A stretch of 62,128 bases of DNA from Paenibacillus oryzae (GCF_001675045.1 NZ_LYPA01000059.1:692-62819), one strand, 5' to 3'. Positions 26,146 through 38,834 are shown, counted from the first letter of the stretch. The notes: generated by a model not told the origin, from the letters alone. Numbers and translations are program-made.

Positions 26146-27393
26146 ATGAAGGTATTGGAGCAGCAGGACAAAGCAATTGCAAACGCGATCAGGCAAGAGA
26201 CGGCTCGCCAACAAAATAAAATTGAGCTTATCGCTTCGGAAAATTTTGTGAGCCGGGCAGTAATGGAAGCAACGGGGACGGTATTGACCAACAAATATGC
26301 GGAGGGCTACCCCGGAAGAAGGTTTTATGGCGGCTGCGAATATGTGGATCAGGTTGAGGAGCTGGCTATTCAGCGCGCAAAAACGCTGTTTGGCGCAGAG
26401 CATGCCAATGTGCAGCCTCATTCCGGCGCGCAGGCCAATATGGCCGTTTATTTTGCCGCCGTCGAGCAAGGCGATACCATTCTGGGCATGAATCTGGCCC
26501 ATGGCGGACATTTGACACATGGCAGTCCGGTTAATTTTTCGGGCAGGTTCTATCATTTTGTGCCTTATGGCGTAGATGAGCAGTCGGGCCGCATTGATTA
26601 TGATGAAGTGCGAAAGCTTGCCCACAAGCACCGTCCGCGCATGATCGTGGCAGGAGCCAGTGCTTATCCGCGCATGATTGATTTTGAGCGGTTTGCACAA
26701 ATTGCAGACGAAGTAGGGGCGCTTTTTTTTGTCGATATGGCGCATATTGCCGGAATTGTTGCGGCAGGCCTACACCCAAGCCCCGTGCCGCATGCTCATT
26801 TTGTGACCACAACAACGCATAAAACATTGCGGGGCCCAAGGGGCGGCATCATCCTATGCCGGAAATCCTGGGCGCAGGCCATTAATAAAATGATGTTCCC
26901 GGGCGTGCAAGGAGGGCCATTGATGCATGCCATTGCAGCCAAAGCGGTTGCTTTTGGAGAAGCCCTGAAGCCGGAGTTTAATGTCTATATCCAAAGAGTG
27001 CTGGAAAACGCAAGAACATTGGGAGAAGCGTTAATGAATGAAGGGCTGACGGTTGTTTCAGGAGGAACGGACAATCATTTGCTGCTGTTAGACCTGCGTC
27101 CGCTTGGACGAACTGGAGCAGAAGCTGAGCGTTTGCTGGATGAGGTAGGCATTACCGCCAATAAAAACGCCATTCCTCATGATACGGCAAGTCCGTTTGT
27201 GACGAGCGGCATTCGCTTCGGTACGCCGGCGATGACGACGCGGGGTTTGGGCCCGCAGGAAATGAAGGACATTGCGAAGCTGATCGGACTTGCGCTCAAA
27301 CATCCCGAAAGCTCCGCGGTGAAGGAGCAAATCCGCAGAAGTGTACATGAAATAACGTCAAACTTCCCTTTATATGAAGGACTAGAGGGGTGA
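26146..27393 (+). CDS. glyA: Serine hydroxymethyltransferase
   Basis: A 415-residue PLP enzyme converting serine and tetrahydrofolate to glycine and methylene-tetrahydrofolate. It shows [14 protein letters not shown] at the N-terminus, [17 protein letters not shown], the PLP lysine in [15 protein letters not shown] and [20 protein letters not shown] before 26146 fixes the start; the longer frame from 26062 adds an untypical 28 residues. It is divergent from pdxR and begins the second PLP gene set. Whether this is the only glyA copy is unknown. Confidence 0.95.
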   Translation: MKVLEQQDKAIANAIRQETARQQNKIELIASENFVSRAVMEATGTVLTNKYAEGYPGRRFYGGCEYVDQVEELAIQRAKTLFGAEHANVQPHSGAQANMAVYFAAVEQGDTILGMNLAHGGHLTHGSPVNFSGRFYHFVPYGVDEQSGRIDYDEVRKLAHKHRPRMIVAGASAYPRMIDFERFAQIADEVGALFFVDMAHIAGIVAAGLHPSPVPHAHFVTTTTHKTLRGPRGGIILCRKSWAQAINKMMFPGVQGGPLMHAIAAKAVAFGEALKPEFNVYIQRVLENARTLGEALMNEGLTVVSGGTDNHLLLLDLRPLGRTGAEAERLLDEVGITANKNAIPHDTASPFVTSGIRFGTPAMTTRGLGPQEMKDIAKLIGLALKHPESSAVKEQIRRSVHEITSNFPLYEGLEG

Positions 27394-27399
27394 TGGCGG

Positions 27400-28485
27400 G
27401 TGGTTTACAGGTATAACTTTAACGCTGGACCGGGCGCGTTGCCGAAGGAGGTTCTGGAGGAAGCGCAAGCCGAACTGCAAAGCTTTCAGGGAATGGGCGC
27501 TTCTATTATGGAAATATCCCATCGCAGTAAAGCCTATGAAGCCATTCATTTTGAAGCACAACAGTTGATTAGGGAGCTGATGGGCCTCTCGCAGGATTAT
27601 GAGGTGTTGTTTCTGCACGGCGGGGCCAGTCTGCAATTTTCGATGGTGCCGCTTAATTTTTTGACGGAGGGCAAGGCTGCGGGATATGTGCACTGCGGAA
27701 CGTGGTCGGGCAAGGCGTGGCAGGAGGCCGGGAAAATTGGAGAGACGCGCCTGCTGGCAAGCGGCATGGAAACAGGCTTCAAGCAAATGCCCGATTTAAG
27801 CCGTTTGCCTCTTTCCGGGGATATGGCGTATGTTCACCTTATTTCCAATGAAACGATTGGCGGCATCCAATGCCACAGCTTCCCTGATACCGGAGAGGTT
27901 CCTTTAGTCGTGGATATGTCCAGCGATATTTTTTCCCGTCCCATTGATGCAACCCCGTTTTCATTTATTTACGCCGGCGCTCAAAAAAATCTGGGACCAG
28001 CGGGCGTGACAATCGCTATCGTTCGACGGTCCTTGCTGGAGTGTATCCCTGATACCATTCCAGATATTTTGAGCTACCGCATACATGCCAAGCATCGTTC
28101 GCTCTACAATACACCGCCTGTTTTTTCGATTTATATGGTAAATCTTGTGTTGAAATGGATCGTGAAGCAAGGCGGAGTACAGGGCATAGGAGCGCGGAAC
28201 CGGCAAAAAGCAGACCTGCTGTACAATGTGCTGGACAATAGCGGAGGCTTTTATGAAGGATTGGCCTATAAGGACAACCGATCTATTATGAATGTGACCT
28301 TCCGAGCACATAATCCGGAAATCGAAAACAGGCTGCTTGACGAGCTGGAGCAGGAGGGCTTCCTGGGCTTGAAGGGCCATCGCGATGCCGGGCACCTGCG
28401 AGCATCTATTTACAATGCAGTTACTTACGAGCAATGTAAGGCGCTCTCTGACTTTTTGATAGGCTTTCAAAGAAGTAATGGATAA
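27400..28485 (+). CDS. serC: Phosphoserine aminotransferase
   Basis: A 361-residue PLP enzyme transaminating 3-phosphohydroxypyruvate to phosphoserine. YNFNAGPGALPKEVLEEAQ at the start, FLHGGASLQFSMVPLNF and the PLP lysine in IYAGAQKNLGPAG identify it; HRDAGHLRASIYNA is the C-terminal family block. It starts with GTG six bases after glyA, preceded by AGAGGGG. Together with serA and glyA it covers most of the serine-glycine route; serB was not seen. Confidence 0.95.
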   Translation: MVYRYNFNAGPGALPKEVLEEAQAELQSFQGMGASIMEISHRSKAYEAIHFEAQQLIRELMGLSQDYEVLFLHGGASLQFSMVPLNFLTEGKAAGYVHCGTWSGKAWQEAGKIGETRLLASGMETGFKQMPDLSRLPLSGDMAYVHLISNETIGGIQCHSFPDTGEVPLVVDMSSDIFSRPIDATPFSFIYAGAQKNLGPAGVTIAIVRRSLLECIPDTIPDILSYRIHAKHRSLYNTPPVFSIYMVNLVLKWIVKQGGVQGIGARNRQKADLLYNVLDNSGGFYEGLAYKDNRSIMNVTFRAHNPEIENRLLDELEQEGFLGLKGHRDAGHLRASIYNAVTYEQCKALSDFLIGFQRSNG

Positions 28486-28601
28486 TAATCATAACGACAG
28501 ACTATGGTTACGATAAGCAATTTGAAATTGATGGTGCTCCTGTTCATTCCTATAATGAGATCAAGTAGCGAAGCTACATTACGAATGAAGGAGAGATTAG
28601 A

Positions 28602-28838
28602 ATGGCGCAAGCAATTTTTTATCATGCAGGTTGTCCGGTATGTGTAGATGCAGAGCAAGTGGTGGTGGAGTATCTCGATAAGGCAAAGGTGACTACGGAG
28701 ATTGTTCATCTTGGCACAGCCCCAAACCGGATTGACGAAGCCGAGAAGGCGGGCGTTAAATCGGTTCCGGCGTTAGTGCTTGACGGCAACGTATATCATA
28801 TCAACTTTGGCGCTAGTATTGAGGATGTAAAAGGCTGA
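28602..28838 (+). CDS. Small thioredoxin-like protein (CPVC)
   Basis: A 78-residue thioredoxin/glutaredoxin-fold protein. The redox motif is CPVC (residues 11-14, in YHAGCPVCVDAEQ), followed by the cis-Pro loop SVPALVLDG, with predicted beta-alpha-beta order. GAAGGAGAG precedes the ATG. It is placed between serC and hemL; it could reduce a partner such as the downstream peroxiredoxin or a sulfur carrier. The 116 bases before it contain a small hairpin GTAGCGAAGCTAC but no clear terminator. Confidence 0.82.
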   Translation: MAQAIFYHAGCPVCVDAEQVVVEYLDKAKVTTEIVHLGTAPNRIDEAEKAGVKSVPALVLDGNVYHINFGASIEDVKG

Positions 28839-28861
28839 ATTGATGGGAGGAGGATATAGGC

Positions 28862-32139
<3,278 letters not shown>

Positions 32140-32168
<29 letters not shown>

Positions 32169-32697
32169 TTTTGGATCATTTTCAGTTAAAAAGAATGCGC
32201 CGCACAAGGGGCAATATGTGCCTCATGTTCAACTGGCCGCTACAAATGATACGATTGTTGATTTTGCTGAAGGCGGACTTACGGTTGTTTATGCATACCC
32301 GCGCACAAGCCCGGCAAGCGGCGATACTCCGGCTGGCTGGGATTTCATTCCCGGCGCGCGCGGCTGTACGGTGCAAAGCTGCGCGTTTCGAGATCATTAT
32401 GCTGAATTAAAGGAGCTGGGGGTAAAACGGTTGTTTGGCCTGTCCACGCAATCGACTGATTACCAGAAGGAGGCCGCAAGGCGGCTTCATCTGCCGTTTC
32501 CGCTGCTGTCGGACGAGACCCTTGCTTTTTCCCGGGCGCTGAGCCTGCCTCTTTTTAAGGCGGGAGGTATGACGCTTATCCAGAGACTAACGTTAATCAT
32601 TAATGGCGGAAGAATCGAGCATGTGTTTTACCCCATTAATCAACCGGAGAAAAATGCCTCGGATGTAGCAAAGTGGCTGGCTCTGCGAAACGCCTGA
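32140..32697 (+). CDS. Peroxiredoxin
   Basis: A 185-residue thioredoxin-fold peroxidase. The active-site block reads YPRTSPASGDTPAGWDFIPG then ARGCTVQSCAFRDHYAEL, so the peroxidatic Cys is in GCTVQSC with a second Cys four positions later. It reduces peroxides in the cytoplasm. It overlaps the 3' end of the amidotransferase gene by 29 bases in another frame, and is the last gene of the PLP block on this strand. Confidence 0.88.
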
Positions 32698-32757
32698 AGG
32701 CGGTGTCAGGAGATGCGTCAGGCGTGTCAAGCGAGACATCAGGAGACGTCATGCCGT

Positions 32758-33651
32758 TTAAAAGCTCCTGCTTTTAACAGTCGAAACCAATTGCTCCATA
32801 AAGATGCGGCTGGCTGCGCAGAGATGTTTGTTTTTACGATAAACAACGCCTATCTGTGTAGTGAACGCCGGATTTTGCAAAGGAATCATGCGAATGCGAG
32901 GATTAGCGATGTAATCCAGATATCCCTTTGGCAAAAGGGTAGCCCCAACACCCTCGCCAACCATCGTAATGATGGATTCCATTGTTGTCATTTCCAGCAC
33001 AGGCTGAGGCGTAAAGCCTAACATTCGGCACTGTTCATTTATAACTTGCCGCAGAAAATAAGTATTCGGCAGTAAGACAGAGGGTATCTCTTTCAATAGT
33101 TCAAGCGTTGCATATTCGGTCTGCGCGCTGGGGTGATCTGCAGCTATAGCAAGGGCAAGGTTTTCCTTATAAAGCGGAATGACTTCAAGCTCCTCATGCT
33201 CCATCGGCAAAAATACTATGCCTAGATCAAGCTCATTTTGCAGCAGCCCGCTATAGATATCCCCGGTTCGCATGCCAAGCACGGAAAGCTCGACGTTGGG
33301 GTAAGCCTGATGGAAGCCCATCACTGTTGGCGGCAGCAAATAATTAACAACGGTAAGGAGAGCTCCGATTTTTAATGTGCCTCTCTTTAAGCCTTGCAGC
33401 TCGCTGATTGCCGCTCGCGCCTGATCCAGCTCATGAAAAACATTGTAGCCATGATGCAGCAACGCTCGACCCGCCTCGGTTATCATCGTTTTTTTGCCGA
33501 CGCGATCAAAAAGAGACATGCCGATTTCATGCTCCAGCAGACGAATTTGCTGGCTAAGCGAGGGTTGGGTAATACCAAGCTTTTCGGCGGCACGGGTAAA
33601 GTGCAATTCCTGACATAACGTCATAAAGTATTCCAGTTGCTTCAGTTCCAA
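32758..33651 (-). CDS. LysR family transcriptional regulator
   Basis: A 297-residue LTTR close to the CynR/CzcR group: MELKQLEYFMTLCQELHFTRAAEKLGITQPSLSQQIRLLEHEIG, then an effector-binding domain. The start is TTG, chosen because AAGGAGG lies seven bases before it. It is convergent to the peroxiredoxin gene and faces the tRNA-Cys gene across a region with a TGATTA-N6-TAATCA palindrome at 33699-33716. Its target genes are not clear. Confidence 0.9.
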   Translation of the reverse strand: MELKQLEYFMTLCQELHFTRAAEKLGITQPSLSQQIRLLEHEIGMSLFDRVGKKTMITEAGRALLHHGYNVFHELDQARAAISELQGLKRGTLKIGALLTVVNYLLPPTVMGFHQAYPNVELSVLGMRTGDIYSGLLQNELDLGIVFLPMEHEELEVIPLYKENLALAIAADHPSAQTEYATLELLKEIPSVLLPNTYFLRQVINEQCRMLGFTPQPVLEMTTMESIITMVGEGVGATLLPKGYLDYIANPRIRMIPLQNPAFTTQIGVVYRKNKHLCAASRIFMEQLVSTVKSRSF

Positions 33652-33698
33652 CTTGCATCCTCCTTGGCTGCTTCATTTAAAATGATAGTTTATTATTA

Positions 33699-33716
33699 TG
33701 ATTATACAATTAATCA
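33699..33716. promoter_or_regulatory. Palindrome upstream of LysR gene
   Basis: TGATTATACAATTAATCA has 6-bp arms around a 6-base centre. It lies in the LysR/tRNA spacer, 48 bases from the TTG start, and fits a LysR-type autoregulatory site. Confidence 0.45.
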
Positions 33717-33722
33717 TATCCT

Positions 33723-33793
33723 GGAGGTATAGCCAAATGGTAAGGCGAGGGTCTGCAGAACCCTGATTTCTGGTTCAAATCCGGATACCTCCT
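33723..33793 (+). tRNA. tRNA-Cys (GCA)
   Basis: The acceptor stem GGAGGTA/TACCTCC, D-arm TAGCCAAATGGTAAGGC, anticodon stem AGGGT/ACCCT with loop CTGCAGA (anticodon GCA), and T-arm with GGTTCAAATCC fold into a 71-nt tRNA. The 3' CCA is not encoded (CCTCCT is followed by TAT), so it must be added by the CCA-adding enzyme. Confidence 0.95.
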
Positions 33794-33888
33794 TATAATG
33801 ATTAGCGGCTCTAGCCAGCTCGAAGCTTGAGCAATAAGCTTATGCTATACTCATTAATGTGGTAATTTTTATTAATGGAGCTGATTAA

Positions 33889-34167
33889 ATGAGTGAAGCA
33901 TTAAATGAGCAAGAGTTAATAGCCTATATTGTGGAACAAACAAAAGCAAAGCCGGAGGAAGCCCGTTTAGTCTTGCAGCATGAGGCAGCGTATATTGATC
34001 AAGCGCATAAGAGCGGACGGAAAGAGGTCGATATTGATTTTGACGATCTCGTGGACTATATATTAAAGCGCAAGGACGTTAAGATCACCGAGATGATGGT
34101 AGAGGAAATCCTGGAAGCTGAAATGGATTATTTGATGGATAAAGGTTTAGCAGGATATGAGGATTAA
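33889..34167 (+). CDS. Small acidic hypothetical protein
   Basis: A 92-residue, strongly acidic and likely all-helical protein (EEARLVLQHEAAYIDQAHKSG, DFDDLVDYILKRKDVKITEMMVEEILEAEMDYL). No membrane segment. A weak GGAG lies 11 bases upstream. It is followed by a strong terminator and has no obvious partner. I do not recognise a function. Confidence 0.75.
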   Translation: MSEALNEQELIAYIVEQTKAKPEEARLVLQHEAAYIDQAHKSGRKEVDIDFDDLVDYILKRKDVKITEMMVEEILEAEMDYLMDKGLAGYED

Positions 34168-34180
34168 TGATTTAGTAACT

Positions 34181-34219
34181 AAAAAAGCCATCGCTTTTAG
34201 CCAAAGCGGTGGCTTTTTT
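34181..34219 (+). terminator. Intrinsic terminator
   Basis: AAAAAGCCATCGCTTT pairs with AAAGCGGTGGCTTTTT around AGCC; T-run on both strands. Confidence 0.9.
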
Positions 34220-34312
34220 CTATGCATTTCCATGCTAAAACGAGCGGAGCAGAACGTTTTTTCATATTCCTTCATCTCTTTCCTGAAATGGGAAATAATA
34301 ATGAAATTAAGA

Positions 34313-34324
34313 GCTAAATTTAGC
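34313..34324. promoter_or_regulatory. Operator 1 of esterase-sugar island
   Basis: A perfect 12-bp palindrome GCTAAATTTAGC (14 bp with flanking A/T), identical to the one at 34419-34430. It lies upstream of the island promoter. The centre-to-centre distance is 106 bp, near ten helical turns, which would suit looping. Confidence 0.65.
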
Positions 34325-34357
34325 TTAAATAAAGCTGATATACACCGAGTTTAGCTA

Positions 34358-34386
34358 TTTACAGCGCTTACATTCTGTCATAAACT
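34358..34386 (+). promoter_or_regulatory. Probable promoter of esterase-sugar island
   Basis: TTTACA (34358-34363), 17 bases, TAAACT (34381-34386). It lies between two identical palindromes, so the downstream palindrome would sit about 25 bases inside the transcript. Confidence 0.55.
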
Positions 34387-34416
34387 AATTTCACAGCAGA
34401 AATAACGAATGAAACG

Positions 34417-34432
34417 TTGCTAAATTTAGCAA
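34417..34432. promoter_or_regulatory. Operator 2 of esterase-sugar island
   Basis: A perfect 16-bp palindrome TTGCTAAATTTAGCAA containing the same core as operator 1. It ends 52 bases before the first esterase gene and is a likely repressor site, perhaps for the LacI protein encoded at 37770. Confidence 0.65.
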
Positions 34433-34484
34433 AAGTTATGCAATTTATCCTTCACTAAAATAATTAATGGTAAGGAGTGATGAA

Positions 34485-35318
34485 GTGTCCATTGCAACCT
34501 TGAATTTTGAGAGTCATTACTTAAAATCCAATCACGAGATTACGGTTATTTTGCCAAACAAGCCGCGTCATTTAACAGCCAAAAGCTTTTATGAAAGCGG
34601 AAAAAAATATAAGGTGCTCTGGCTGCTTCATGGAACCTACGGCGATCACACCGATTGGCTGCGCCGGACCAACATCGAGCTGTATGCCTGCGAAAAAGAT
34701 TTGATCGTGGTTATGCCAAGCGCGCTTAACAGCAACTACTCCAACTGGGATTCAAGCATGATGGGATTTGGCATGTACGACTACCTGACGGAGGAGCTGA
34801 TGCCGCTAATCTACAATTGGTTTCCGGCTTCGGACAAACGAGAGGATAATTTCATCGCGGGTTTGTCCATGGGCGGACGGGGAACGATTAAATATGCGGT
34901 CAATCACCCGGAACGCTTTGCGGCGGCGGCTGTGCTGTCTGCGGCTCCTGTCGAATACAGCAAGCTGACGGAGGAGGAGTTGCAGCAGGACGATATGTTT
35001 ACCCGACGTTTACGGAGCATGGTGGACAATGCGGGAGGGCTTGAGCGATTTATCCATTCTGAAGAAAATGTATGGTCAATTATGGATTCGCTTGCAGGCA
35101 GCGGAAGACTGCCGAAGCTCCTATTCGCTTGCGGAACAGCGGACACGATGATCTATGAGAATCTCAAGCTTTTTAGGGACCATGCGGAAAAAACCGGAAT
35201 CCCGGCGGAATATTGGACGCTTGAGGGCTATGGGCACGAATGGAGATTTTGGGATCTGGCCATTCAGAAGGCGCTTGAATTTTTCGGACTGGAAGACTCG
35301 GGGGCAAGTCCTTACTAG
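34485..35318 (+). CDS. Esterase, EstA/esterase-D-like family (copy 1)
   Basis: A 277-residue alpha/beta hydrolase of the tributyrin-esterase / esterase D type. LLHGTYGDHTDWLRRTNIELYA is the oxyanion loop region, GLSMGGRG (near residue 132) the nucleophile elbow, CGTADT the acid region and GYGHEWRFWD the base. No signal peptide, so it acts in the cytoplasm. AAGGAG seven bases before 34485 selects the GTG start over the ATG at 34467. It is paralogous to the products of 36835-37701 and 41430-42281. It opens the island and presumably removes acyl groups from an imported sugar ester. Confidence 0.88.
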   Translation: MSIATLNFESHYLKSNHEITVILPNKPRHLTAKSFYESGKKYKVLWLLHGTYGDHTDWLRRTNIELYACEKDLIVVMPSALNSNYSNWDSSMMGFGMYDYLTEELMPLIYNWFPASDKREDNFIAGLSMGGRGTIKYAVNHPERFAAAAVLSAAPVEYSKLTEEELQQDDMFTRRLRSMVDNAGGLERFIHSEENVWSIMDSLAGSGRLPKLLFACGTADTMIYENLKLFRDHAEKTGIPAEYWTLEGYGHEWRFWDLAIQKALEFFGLEDSGASPY

Positions 35319-35356
35319 AAGATTATCACCATCAGCAATAAGGGGGATGAATACTA

Positions 35357-36835
35357 ATGAAGGGTAAAATCGTAATTACGCCAGGCACGCCGGATGATAA
35401 CAACAGAGACTATTTGCCCGAGGCGATTAAAGGCTCCGATCTGGTCGTAAATGAAAACGGAAACAATTCGCAGGTTTATCCGGAAAGACTGGCGGAGCAT
35501 AAGGATATCGTTGTGGACGGCATTGAGGATACGTGGTATGAATACGTGCCGGCGTCCTATGACGGAAGCAGGAAGGTTCCGCTGGTGGTGTCCATGCATG
35601 GCGGGCTGATGACGGGTTGGGGACAGGCTATTTATACATCATGGACATTGGTGGCTGACCGGGAAGGCTTTATCGTGCTGTTCCCAAGCGCGGGCCTAAG
35701 GCGCTTCTGGATCGTGGATTGCGAGAAGGAGAAGCTTGACGTTGCGGCTGCTCCGCGAGACGACGGAATTTATATCAATATGCCGCCGGAGCATCCCGAG
35801 GATAATCATGATATGAACCTTGTATTGGGGCTTATTGACCGCTTGAAGGACAAATACGAAATTGATGAAGGGCGCGTTTTCATTCAAGGCATGTCCATGG
35901 GCAATATGATGACCAGTCAAATTGCCCGTTATTACGGAAATGTGTTTGCGGGCAAGGCGGGTTCAGGAGGACCTTCCAGTCCAGGACTGCTGTTTGATGA
36001 GCGGGATGAGCTCATTAATCGCGGCGGTCCGCTGGCGGTTTGGCAAACCCGGCTGGAGCATGATATAACGCCACCTCATTTTAAGGGAGATACGGAATAC
36101 GTAGTTCGCCGCAACCGCGAATATTGGAAACGGCTTAATGAATGCAGCAGCCTGCCGGAAATCAGCATTGTCGGGGAAGATAATTTTGCCTTCTACAGCG
36201 GCTCCAAAGCAGATTTGGTCTTCCGGGATGTCAAAAACCGCGATCATGGCCAAACATTCGACGATGCGCAGCTCGTATGGGATTATCTGTTCTCCGGTGT
36301 TCGGAGAGCTGCGGACGGAAGCATTATCCGCGATCCATCCATTGCGCCGAGGAAAGGTGACGCTTGTGCGGTCGTGCTGATGGAAGGCAGCAGCAAGGCG
36401 TATGTCAACAATCGGCTGGTGACGATGAGCGGCCCGGCCATCCTTAGACAAAAGCTGAAATATCATGGACTTAACGGCGACAGCATTGTCAGAGGAGAAT
36501 ATGTATGCGTACCGGTCTCCTTTGCGGCGGAGGTGTACGGAGGAAGCTGCAGCGCTTCGGAAAGTGGCCTGACGGCGGAGCTGTCATTGCCGGATGGACG
36601 GAAGCTGCAATTCGCTCGCGGAAGCATCGGCTGTGTCGTAGACAATAAAGTGCAAGCGATGTTGTGCGAAGCTGTATTCCAGAACGGAGAGCTCTATGTT
36701 CCCATTCAGTGGATCGGCCAAAGCTTGTTTAATCATTTTGCATCCTCCTGCGAGGGCGTGTTCTATATGACGGATCATTATGCGGTCTTGTCCAAAAACA
36801 TGGCGCATCTGATTCGCGACGAGGTGCTAAGCTGA
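35357..36835 (+). CDS. Two-domain hydrolase with intracellular stalk domain (copy 1)
   Basis: A 492-residue protein without a signal peptide. Residues 1-310 form a PHB-depolymerase/feruloyl-esterase-like alpha/beta hydrolase: PLVVSMHGGLMTGWGQAIYTSW, nucleophile elbow FIQGMSMGNMM and base KNRDHGQTFDD. Residues 335-492 resemble a copper-amine-oxidase-like stalk domain (KAYVNNRLVTMSGPAI, EYVCVPVSFAAEVYGG, GELYVPIQWIGQSLFNHF), a domain normally seen outside the cell. A close paralogue lies at 45903-47396. It probably deacylates the imported substrate; the role of the second domain is unknown. Confidence 0.82.
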   Translation: MKGKIVITPGTPDDNNRDYLPEAIKGSDLVVNENGNNSQVYPERLAEHKDIVVDGIEDTWYEYVPASYDGSRKVPLVVSMHGGLMTGWGQAIYTSWTLVADREGFIVLFPSAGLRRFWIVDCEKEKLDVAAAPRDDGIYINMPPEHPEDNHDMNLVLGLIDRLKDKYEIDEGRVFIQGMSMGNMMTSQIARYYGNVFAGKAGSGGPSSPGLLFDERDELINRGGPLAVWQTRLEHDITPPHFKGDTEYVVRRNREYWKRLNECSSLPEISIVGEDNFAFYSGSKADLVFRDVKNRDHGQTFDDAQLVWDYLFSGVRRAADGSIIRDPSIAPRKGDACAVVLMEGSSKAYVNNRLVTMSGPAILRQKLKYHGLNGDSIVRGEYVCVPVSFAAEVYGGSCSASESGLTAELSLPDGRKLQFARGSIGCVVDNKVQAMLCEAVFQNGELYVPIQWIGQSLFNHFASSCEGVFYMTDHYAVLSKNMAHLIRDEVLS

Positions 36836-37701
36836 TGGCCGTGTTAAAAATGAACTTTTTATCCCAATCGCTGGGCATGCAAACCAATGTCACCGTTTGT
36901 CTGCCGACCTACAGCTTTGCGGACAGTATGGAAGGCAAACAGGTCAAGTATGTTCGCGGCATGTCTTATCAAACGTTGTATTTGCTCCATGGGGGCAGCG
37001 GCGATGACGGAGATTACGTCAATTTTACCAATATTGTCCGCTATGCGGACATGCATAAGGTGGCCGTCATTATGCCAGGCGTGCACAATTCCTGCTATAC
37101 CGATGTCGAGGACGGGGCAAAGTATTACACGTATGTTGCCGAGGAACTACCCAAGTTATGCGAAGCCTTTTTCCCGCTGTCGCTCCGCAGAGAGGACACC
37201 TTTGTCGCCGGCTTGTCGATGGGCTCGCACGGAGCCATGAAGCTGGCCATGCATTATCCGGAGCGCTATGCGGCTGCGCTTATGATGTCGGGCGCTTCTT
37301 ATCGTCCGGGTGTTCCGAGCATGGTCAAAACGTTAAACGGCGAGTTCGATTTCCAGCATGAGATGAAAATCCCGGTTAGCGGAAGCCTGCAGGCCAAGCT
37401 GGTGGACCCTGCTTTTGTCCACGGCACGGTAAACGATGTTTACGCCGCCGCGCAGCGCAATGTCGAACAAAACAAATCGTTGCCCAAGCTGTTTTTCCGC
37501 GTTGGAGACAGCGATCATGCCTTGTATAGAACCTTGCTCGCCGAGCGCGATTTGCGGGAGTGGGGGTACGATACCACGCTGGAGGTCGTGACGGGAATGG
37601 GACATGAATGGGATTTGTGGGATGAGTCCTTGCGTCTGGCCATGTCGGAGTGGCTTCCGCTCAGACGCGAGCCGATATACCCGGACGATACCAAAGAATA
37701 G
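36835..37701 (+). CDS. Esterase, EstA/esterase-D-like family (copy 2)
   Basis: A 288-residue cytoplasmic alpha/beta hydrolase. YLLHGGSGDDGDYVNFTNIVRYA, nucleophile elbow GLSMGSHGAMKL, acid region VGDSDH and base GMGHEWDLWDE are all intact. Its ATG overlaps the stop of the preceding gene (TGATG), so the two are translationally coupled. It differs from copy 1 enough to suggest a different ester or position on the same substrate. Confidence 0.88.
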   Translation: MAVLKMNFLSQSLGMQTNVTVCLPTYSFADSMEGKQVKYVRGMSYQTLYLLHGGSGDDGDYVNFTNIVRYADMHKVAVIMPGVHNSCYTDVEDGAKYYTYVAEELPKLCEAFFPLSLRREDTFVAGLSMGSHGAMKLAMHYPERYAAALMMSGASYRPGVPSMVKTLNGEFDFQHEMKIPVSGSLQAKLVDPAFVHGTVNDVYAAAQRNVEQNKSLPKLFFRVGDSDHALYRTLLAERDLREWGYDTTLEVVTGMGHEWDLWDESLRLAMSEWLPLRREPIYPDDTKE

Positions 37702-37769
37702 CTTCTTTTAGACAAGTAGTGGCAGGCAGCTAAGGATGGGCTCAGGTTTTGGAGTAAGGAGGGGGATTC

Positions 37770-38804
37770 ATGGTAAAACGCAACCAGACGGTAAGCGTCA
37801 AGCAAATTGCCGAAGCGGTAGGAGTATCGCCTAGCACCGTCTCGATGGTGCTGAACAACAGGGGCGGGGAATTCCGCATTGCGGATGTGACCAGCGAAAA
37901 AATCATCCAGACGGCCAGCGAGCTTGGCTATCAGCATGAGACGCGCACGAAACGCAAGAAACGCGGCTTTAGCAAAACGCTGGTATGCGCTTTTTGCCCG
38001 GTGGATTTCAATAATGGTCCTATATCGCAATTATATGCCGGCATACATCGTTACTTCGCAGAGCTTAATCAAAAGTATGAAACCATCGTTTTTCCATATG
38101 AATTGGGAAAGCTTAAGGATAAAATTTCGTTTATTTCCAAGGACTTTATGTCGGGGGCCGTCATGATGGCGCTAAACGACGAGGATATTTCTTTTATTGA
38201 ACATACCAAATTCGATATCCCCGTTGTTTTGTTTAATCGTACAGCCAAAGGCTATAGCTCCGTTCTGACAGACGATTATACCGTAGGCTACAACGCAATG
38301 GAGCATTTTATGAAGCGCGGACATTCCCGTTTGGGCATTGTATCGCCCAATTATTCAAGCCGGTCGCTTAGCCTCCGGTCCACGGGGTACCGGGACAAAT
38401 TCAGAAGCAGCGGAGCGGAGGAGGACGGTTCCTATTCCTATGTGACAACCTACGGGGACCCTAGCGATGCGGGAGGTTATGCCGCAATGGAGAAGCTGCT
38501 GCAATCCGGTGAGCCGCCGACAGCTTTGTTTGTGTCGATCGACAATATGATGAGCGGGGTGATTCGCCGGATCAAGGAACACGGCATTGCCGTTCCGAAG
38601 GATATGGAAATCATTTCTTACGGTAGCATGCCCTTTACCAACATCGTAAGTCCAACGATTACCAGCTTTGTTCCGTCATCGGAGGAAATGAGCTATAACT
38701 GCGCCAAGCTGCTGCATCGCTACATCGAGGACGGCGTATGGAACGACAATGTAAAGATCAGCTTCGAGGCAACCTGCGTGTATCGGGAAAGCTGCCCGGA
38801 ATGA
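37770..38804 (+). CDS. LacI family transcriptional regulator
   Basis: A 344-residue LacI/GalR regulator. The headpiece is VSVKQIAEAVGVSPSTVSMVLNNRGGEFRIADVTSEKIIQTASELGY (helix-turn-helix plus hinge), and residues 65-340 are the sugar-binding periplasmic-like domain (LVCAFCPVDFNNGPISQLYAGI, LFVSIDNMMSGVIRRIKEHGI). GGAGGGGG supports the start. Embedded in the island, it is the obvious candidate repressor of the cluster, with the imported sugar or a breakdown product as inducer. Confidence 0.92.
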   Translation: MVKRNQTVSVKQIAEAVGVSPSTVSMVLNNRGGEFRIADVTSEKIIQTASELGYQHETRTKRKKRGFSKTLVCAFCPVDFNNGPISQLYAGIHRYFAELNQKYETIVFPYELGKLKDKISFISKDFMSGAVMMALNDEDISFIEHTKFDIPVVLFNRTAKGYSSVLTDDYTVGYNAMEHFMKRGHSRLGIVSPNYSSRSLSLRSTGYRDKFRSSGAEEDGSYSYVTTYGDPSDAGGYAAMEKLLQSGEPPTALFVSIDNMMSGVIRRIKEHGIAVPKDMEIISYGSMPFTNIVSPTITSFVPSSEEMSYNCAKLLHRYIEDGVWNDNVKISFEATCVYRESCPE

Positions 38805-38834
38805 ACAGAATAAGGGAAAGATAGGGAGAGTATC

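Noticed and set aside
26089..26745. 218-codon minus-strand frame opposite glyA
   Set aside because: Shadow of glyA; no ribosome binding site or recognisable domain.
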